In this document: positions 24,065 to 27,426 of the stretch, piece after piece | How the letters are laid out: every line of letters begins with the position of its first letter | Numbering within the stretch: the first letter of the stretch is position 1 | Assembly (NCBI GenBank): GCA_030066245.1 | Contig: JASJBY010000012.1 | Span: forward strand, 1 to 27,426 | DNA: 27,426 nt | Reading direction: 5' to 3' | DNA from: Gammaproteobacteria bacterium | Lineage (GTDB): Bacteria; Pseudomonadota; Gammaproteobacteria; JAABTG01 | Translations under genes and position numbers: made by a program | The notes under the pieces: generated by a model | The model's input: only the letters and a program-made list of their open reading frames with translations | Told to the model about the DNA's origin: nothing | The model's database searches: none

Positions 24065-25758
24065 CGAGTCGCGGCGCTGCTTTGGGCACTGCTCGTTCTG
24101 CGTCGGCATGGCTGGTCCTCGCGGCCGCCCTCGGAACCTTATGGAGCCCTTCGCCTGCCGGCCTGGAAGGTGGCCGCGGAACCCTGCAGACGCCGCTGAT
24201 GACGGTCCCCCAGCCTCGCCTTGCCGGTGCGGATCCGGGCGTTGCCCAGGCGCTGTCCCTGGCGAGAAGAAGCCTCGATGTGCTCGTGGCGCGGGGTGAC
24301 CTCACCCCCGCCGAGCTCGCCACAGCCTATGGCGACACCGGCCTGCTTTATCATGCGCACTTGGCATTCGCTGCGGCAGAGGCGTGCTATCGGAACGCGG
24401 CCGATCTCGCGCCCGACGAACGCCGCTGGGCTTACTATCTAGGCTATTTGTATCAGCAGAACGGTCGCCTGGCCGAGGCGGTACAGGCTTACGAGCAGGC
24501 GCTCATCGTCGACCCCGGCTTCGCTCTGGCGCACTGGCGGCTCGGTGAAGCGCTCCTGGATCAGGGCCTCCTGGAGGCGTCACGCCGACATTTGCGGATC
24601 TCGGCCGAGACAGAGGACACCCGTGCCGCGGCACTGTTCGCGCTCGGCCGGCTGGCCCTGGCCACCCGGGACTACGGGACAGCGATCCGCGACTTGAGCG
24701 AGGCCCTGCGTCTTGCGCCGCGCGCATCCCGTATCCGCTTGACGCTGGCCATGGCCTACCGAGGCGAGGGCAACCTGAGCCAAGCCCGCGCGCACATGGA
24801 GAAACGGGGCGACGTCTCCCCCGCAGTCGTCGACCCCCTGATCACCGCAATGGAGCAGCGTTCAACGGGGCAGCGAACGCTCTTCCATCATGCGATCAGC
24901 GCCGTGAACAGGGGCGAATACGCGCTTGCCGCGGAAGGCTTCAAAAGCGGCCTCAGCCTGGACCCGGGCAACGCGAACGCCCGGGTCAGCCTCGCTCGCG
25001 CCCTCTACCTGACGGGTGATGTGGAATCAGCCCGGCGCGAGCTGAGCGAGGTGCTGCACGGGAACCCAGACCACGTGCTGGCCAACTTCCTGTCCGGCGT
25101 GCTGGCCCTGGAGTCCCAACAGGTTGCGACGGCTGAGGGCTTCTTCAACGCTGCTCTGGCCGGGGAGCCCAAGCATGCGGGAACTCGCTACTACATGGGA
25201 ACCCTGCGATTGCGGGCAGGTGCTTACGCGGAGGCCCTCCGTCACTATGAGGTCGCGCTGGAGCAGATCCCGGACCATGGCCTTGCCCAGCTTGGCGAAG
25301 TCCTGGCGTTGATCAGATCCGGCGGCGCACACGCCGCTGTAAGGGCTCGACTCGAACGGGCCGTATCGACACACCCGGATAAATCAATTTTCGCGTACCT
25401 GCTGGCGCGACTGCTGGCCGCGAGCCCGCAAGGGAAGGTCCGCGACCCGCCACGGGCCGTCGCCTTGGCCGAGCGCCTGTACAACAATGACCCTCAAACC
25501 GAGCATGCCGAAGTCTTGGCGATGGCCTACGCAGCCACGGGCCGTTACCCGGAGGCGGTCAAGCTCCAGGAGGATGCGCTTGCAGCCGCTGCTTTCTTCA
25601 ATCCCCGACTGGTCTCCCGACTGGAGAGCGGCCTGGCACGGTATTGGCTCAACCAGCCGTCGCCCGGTCCTTGGATTGGCAACGACCCCCATGTGGGCGC
25701 ACCGCCCATGAGCCCGGTGCTGGCCTTCCGTGACTACCCCACGGAAACGCCGTACTGA
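24061..25758 (+). CDS. Exported TPR-repeat protein coupled to the beta-propeller gene
   Basis: This 565-residue protein has a signal-like N-terminus (SASAWLVLAAALGTLWSPSPAG). From about residue 85 it is packed with TPR helices: ELATAYGDTGLLYHAHLAFAAA, WAYYLGYLYQQNGRLAEAVQ, AHWRLGEALLDQGLLEASRR, ALFALGRLALATRDYGTAIR, RVSLARALYLTGDVESARRE and RYYMGTLRLRAGAYAEALRH, among others, perhaps 10-12 units. The tail (PWIGNDPHVGAPPMSP) is not TPR. The ATG at 24061 overlaps the preceding stop by 4 nt, so the two proteins are probably made in fixed ratio and may bind each other outside the cytoplasm. The frame reaches upstream to 23872, but that part overlaps the propeller gene. Confidence 0.9.
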   Translation: MTSRGAALGTARSASAWLVLAAALGTLWSPSPAGLEGGRGTLQTPLMTVPQPRLAGADPGVAQALSLARRSLDVLVARGDLTPAELATAYGDTGLLYHAHLAFAAAEACYRNAADLAPDERRWAYYLGYLYQQNGRLAEAVQAYEQALIVDPGFALAHWRLGEALLDQGLLEASRRHLRISAETEDTRAAALFALGRLALATRDYGTAIRDLSEALRLAPRASRIRLTLAMAYRGEGNLSQARAHMEKRGDVSPAVVDPLITAMEQRSTGQRTLFHHAISAVNRGEYALAAEGFKSGLSLDPGNANARVSLARALYLTGDVESARRELSEVLHGNPDHVLANFLSGVLALESQQVATAEGFFNAALAGEPKHAGTRYYMGTLRLRAGAYAEALRHYEVALEQIPDHGLAQLGEVLALIRSGGAHAAVRARLERAVSTHPDKSIFAYLLARLLAASPQGKVRDPPRAVALAERLYNNDPQTEHAEVLAMAYAATGRYPEAVKLQEDALAAAAFFNPRLVSRLESGLARYWLNQPSPGPWIGNDPHVGAPPMSPVLAFRDYPTETPY

Positions 25759-25814
25759 GCCATCCCGCCGTGCCTGAATAGTTGTCCGGAGGCCTGCCTT
25801 CGGGGAAATGCAAC

Positions 25815-25849
25815 CCCCCTGCGCGCGACCCGAGGCCGCAGGCAGGGGG
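25815..25849. terminator. Possible bidirectional terminator hairpin
   Basis: CCCCCTGC (25815-25822) and GCAGGGGG (25842-25849) form an 8-bp GC stem with a 19-nt loop between convergent genes. No strong T-run follows on either strand (on the minus strand GTTGCATTT follows), so termination is uncertain. Confidence 0.4.
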
Positions 25850-25886
25850 CTCGCAGCGAGCTTGAAGAAGGAAGTGCGGCGGGAAG

Positions 25887-26240
25887 CTACGGCGCCGCTG
25901 CCGGGGCAGGCGCGCTATAGCTGCCGGTAGACGGAGCGGCCGGCGCAGCATAGCCGCCGTAAGGATAGGCCCCATAGCCGCCGTAGCCGGGATAGCCGCC
26001 CCAACCGCCGTAGCCGGGATAGCCGCCCCAGCCCGGACCGCCCCAGCCGCCGTAGCCCGGACCGCCCCAGCCGCCGTAGCCCGGACCGCCCCAGCCGCCG
26101 TAGCCCGGACCACCCCAGCCGCCATAACGGTCACCCCACCTGTCGTTTCCACCCCACCAGGCGTCGGCGTTATGGACAGGCGCCAAGACGGCGGTGCCGG
26201 CAAGCAGAGCAACTCCAATGAGTGACGATAGTTTTGTCAT
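25887..26240 (-). CDS. Sulfur-globule-protein-like secreted Gly/Tyr/Trp-rich protein
   Basis: This 117-residue protein has a clean signal peptide (MTKLSSLIGVALLAGTAVLA, cleavage about HNADA|WWGG). The mature part consists of GGWGGPGY octads repeated four times, then GWGGYPGYGG-type repeats and a Pro/Ala/Ser tail. Composition and layout match the envelope proteins of purple-sulfur-bacterial sulfur globules (SgpA/B/C). A generic Gly-rich cell-surface protein is the alternative. The ATG at 26238-26240 starts the signal peptide and has GGAG 9 nt upstream; in-frame starts at 26267 (TTG) and 26255 add residues that do not suit a signal. The gene stands alone, convergent with the TPR gene. Confidence 0.75.
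   Translation of the reverse strand: MTKLSSLIGVALLAGTAVLAPVHNADAWWGGNDRWGDRYGGWGGPGYGGWGGPGYGGWGGPGYGGWGGPGWGGYPGYGGWGGYPGYGGYGAYPYGGYAAPAAPSTGSYSAPAPAAAP
26035..26130. repeat. 24-bp tandem repeat, three exact copies and one diverged
   Basis: Units 26035-26058, 26059-26082 and 26083-26106 are identical; 26107-26130 differs at several bases. Each unit encodes eight residues (GGPGYGGW frame) of the sulfur-globule-like protein. Related but imperfect units continue toward 25988. Copy-number change would alter protein length without shifting the frame. Confidence 0.9.
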
Positions 26241-26366
26241 ACAGCATTTCTCCATTCTGTCCTGCAAAGCGGTTCGCTCCGGGGGCTGCCCGGGAAGCTG
26301 GTCGGTAGACCAGCCGGATTATAGGTGAGTACTCGCAGGGCTGCATCCGTGGAGCACCTCATCGAA

Positions 26367-26981
26367 TCATTCACCGAAACTGACGCGGGTTCCCAGCAGA
26401 GGGCCTTCACACCCTGTCGTAGCTCGCAGGTCCTCCGGCCTGAACAGTCCGACCTGGATCCAGACCATCCGGTCGAGGGCCCGGCCAAGACTGTCCCGGT
26501 CCGCGCCTACCCTGGCCGCACTCCCATCGCGCAGGAAGAAGTCCACCACGTCGCTGGTCGGTGCGGCCGGCTGACCAAGTGGCGGATACACGCCGAGCGC
26601 TATTCTCACCGCATTCATCAGCTGCGTGCACTTCGCTCTCGCCTCATCAGCTGTCCCGGTGAAACCGTAGAGCCGCGAGGCAATATGAATCCGCTTTGCC
26701 TCCCGATGATAACGCGCGCGGATGCGCAGTGAGTTGCCGCCGGCAACCCACTCCTCCGTGGCCGCAACCTCGTCGAGTGAATGCTGCAGCCAATGCATGC
26801 CCAGGTCCCAGACGGTGGCGGGCTCATCCATGAGCCTGGTGACCGACGCCTGCGGCTGCGCACAAACGCCTGAGGCAGCTGCGAGGAGCAGCGCGACCAG
26901 AGTGGGCCAAGAACCGAATAGGACAAGCTGTTCAAAAAGAAGACCGGCTCGGTAAAACCAAGGTGTTGAGTTTGCCAACAT
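26367..26981 (-). CDS. Exported protein of unknown function
   Basis: This 204-residue protein begins with a long N-terminus followed by a signal-like segment (SWPTLVALLLAAASGVCAQP, about residues 24-43). The mature part has an amphipathic helix region (TVWDLGMHWLQHSLDEVAA), a basic strand section (SLRIRARYHREAKRIHIASR) and a helix with a Cys (ARAKCTQLMNAVRIALGV). A second Cys lies near the C-terminus (TTGCEGPLL), so a disulfide is possible. No family was recognised. The start ATG at 26979-26981 has GGAG close upstream; the frame extends to 27050 but the added residues lack signal character. The dyad TTGAC-CT-GTCAA (27029-27040) lies upstream. Confidence 0.65.
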   Translation of the reverse strand: MLANSTPWFYRAGLLFEQLVLFGSWPTLVALLLAAASGVCAQPQASVTRLMDEPATVWDLGMHWLQHSLDEVAATEEWVAGGNSLRIRARYHREAKRIHIASRLYGFTGTADEARAKCTQLMNAVRIALGVYPPLGQPAAPTSDVVDFFLRDGSAARVGADRDSLGRALDRMVWIQVGLFRPEDLRATTGCEGPLLGTRVSFGE

Positions 26982-27426
26982 AATCTCCGATCCAAGGTCC
27001 GCCTGGTGAGAAATCCGGGCTGATATGTTTGACCTGTCAACTAATGGCACGCGGTTTTCTCAGGGCTCCTCTTCAGTCTTCTTTTGAAACAGTCGGTTGT
27101 TGGGCCTGTGGGTATGTGGGCGAGAGGCCCGAGAGTGGGGGCAACCTGGGGGCCGCGCCAGCGGTGCGCTCGAGGGCTCACACCAGCCTTTCGGCGCGGT
27201 CCATAGGTTGTCCCCACGTCTCTGCTTGGGCCAGTCCGCGGTACGCGGACTCGTCCACATATCCACAGGCCGATTCATAAGTTGATACAGACCCATTGGC
27301 TCAAGGCACACAACGGCAGATTGCGACGGTGGATCATGCTGAGATGCGTGGATTGGTTACCAACCTGACTTCATTACGTCGCGGAGCTGGCCTTTCTCTA
27401 GCTGCAGGGTTCAGCGCTCGGGATGC
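26982..27426. other. Right-edge region without a supported gene
   Basis: These 445 bp hold the dyad TTGAC-CT-GTCAA at 27029-27040 (upstream of the exported protein gene), a perfect 8-bp hairpin at 27233-27251 and a small dyad TTGGT-T-ACCAA at 27353-27363. A plus-strand frame from ATG 27344 runs off the window edge with 27 complete codons and no ribosome binding site; it cannot be judged from this window. Confidence 0.45.
27233..27251. other. Perfect hairpin AGTCCGCG-GTA-CGCGGACT
   Basis: An 8-bp perfect stem with a 3-nt loop lies in non-coding sequence. No T-run follows. It may be a regulator site or a transcript-end structure. Confidence 0.4.

Noticed and set aside
26035..26130. CRISPR-like tandem repeats
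   Set aside because: Units are directly adjacent with no spacers and are translated within a secreted protein.
27256..27264. DnaA-box-like ATATCCACA suggesting an origin
   Set aside because: A single near match without a cluster, AT-rich unwinding region or dnaA/dnaN/parAB neighbours.

Overview
The window is high-GC chromosomal DNA from a gammaproteobacterium. The conserved ribD-ribE-ribBX-ribH-nusB block preceded by glyA-nrdR, together with EttA and minCDE, fits that class. A DsrE-family protein and a secreted Gly/Tyr/Trp-rich protein resembling sulfur globule envelope proteins hint at a sulfur-oxidising (Chromatiales-like) host. That placement is inference from gene content, not a phylogeny.

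Layout. Positions 1-5,130 hold a minus-strand dsrE-like gene, the translationally coupled ettA/DUF815-ATPase pair, and a plus-strand histone-deacetylase-like gene. Scattered among them is a family of palindromes built on TACTCCGTCA/TGACGGAGTA. One copy pair bounds a 267-bp non-coding foldback element at 42-308. Positions 5,129-8,300 hold a large GAF-PAS-PAS-GGDEF-EAL cyclic-di-GMP protein divergent from glyA, with a hairpin-rich shared control region. Positions 8,300-14,225 are a co-directional run glyA, nrdR, ribD, ribE, ribBX, ribH, nusB (one-carbon supply, nucleotide-reduction control, riboflavin synthesis, antitermination). An 879-bp spacer without a convincing gene, containing a strikingly AT-rich 130-bp patch, precedes minC-minD-minE (15,105-16,961).

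Positions 17,136-22,000 are accessory: a small membrane protein, two divergent alpha/beta hydrolases (one interrupted by an in-frame amber codon), a secreted pentapeptide-repeat protein, a membrane-anchored TPR protein and a DUF4743-type Nudix hydrolase. Positions 22,310-25,758 encode a Ca-loop beta-propeller ASPIC/UnbV protein overlapping by 4 nt a secreted TPR protein, probably a functional pair. The window ends with the sulfur-globule-like protein (with a 24-bp tandem repeat in its gene), an unrecognised exported protein and about 445 bp without a supported gene.

The most unusual signals are non-coding: the nested foldback element and its solo palindromes; three arrays of 7-bp NTCACNN repeats, two of which contain the stop codon of the neighbouring gene and present TGA in all three frames; and the amber-interrupted hydrolase. 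No rRNA, tRNA, CRISPR array, recognisable insertion sequence or FMN riboswitch was seen.
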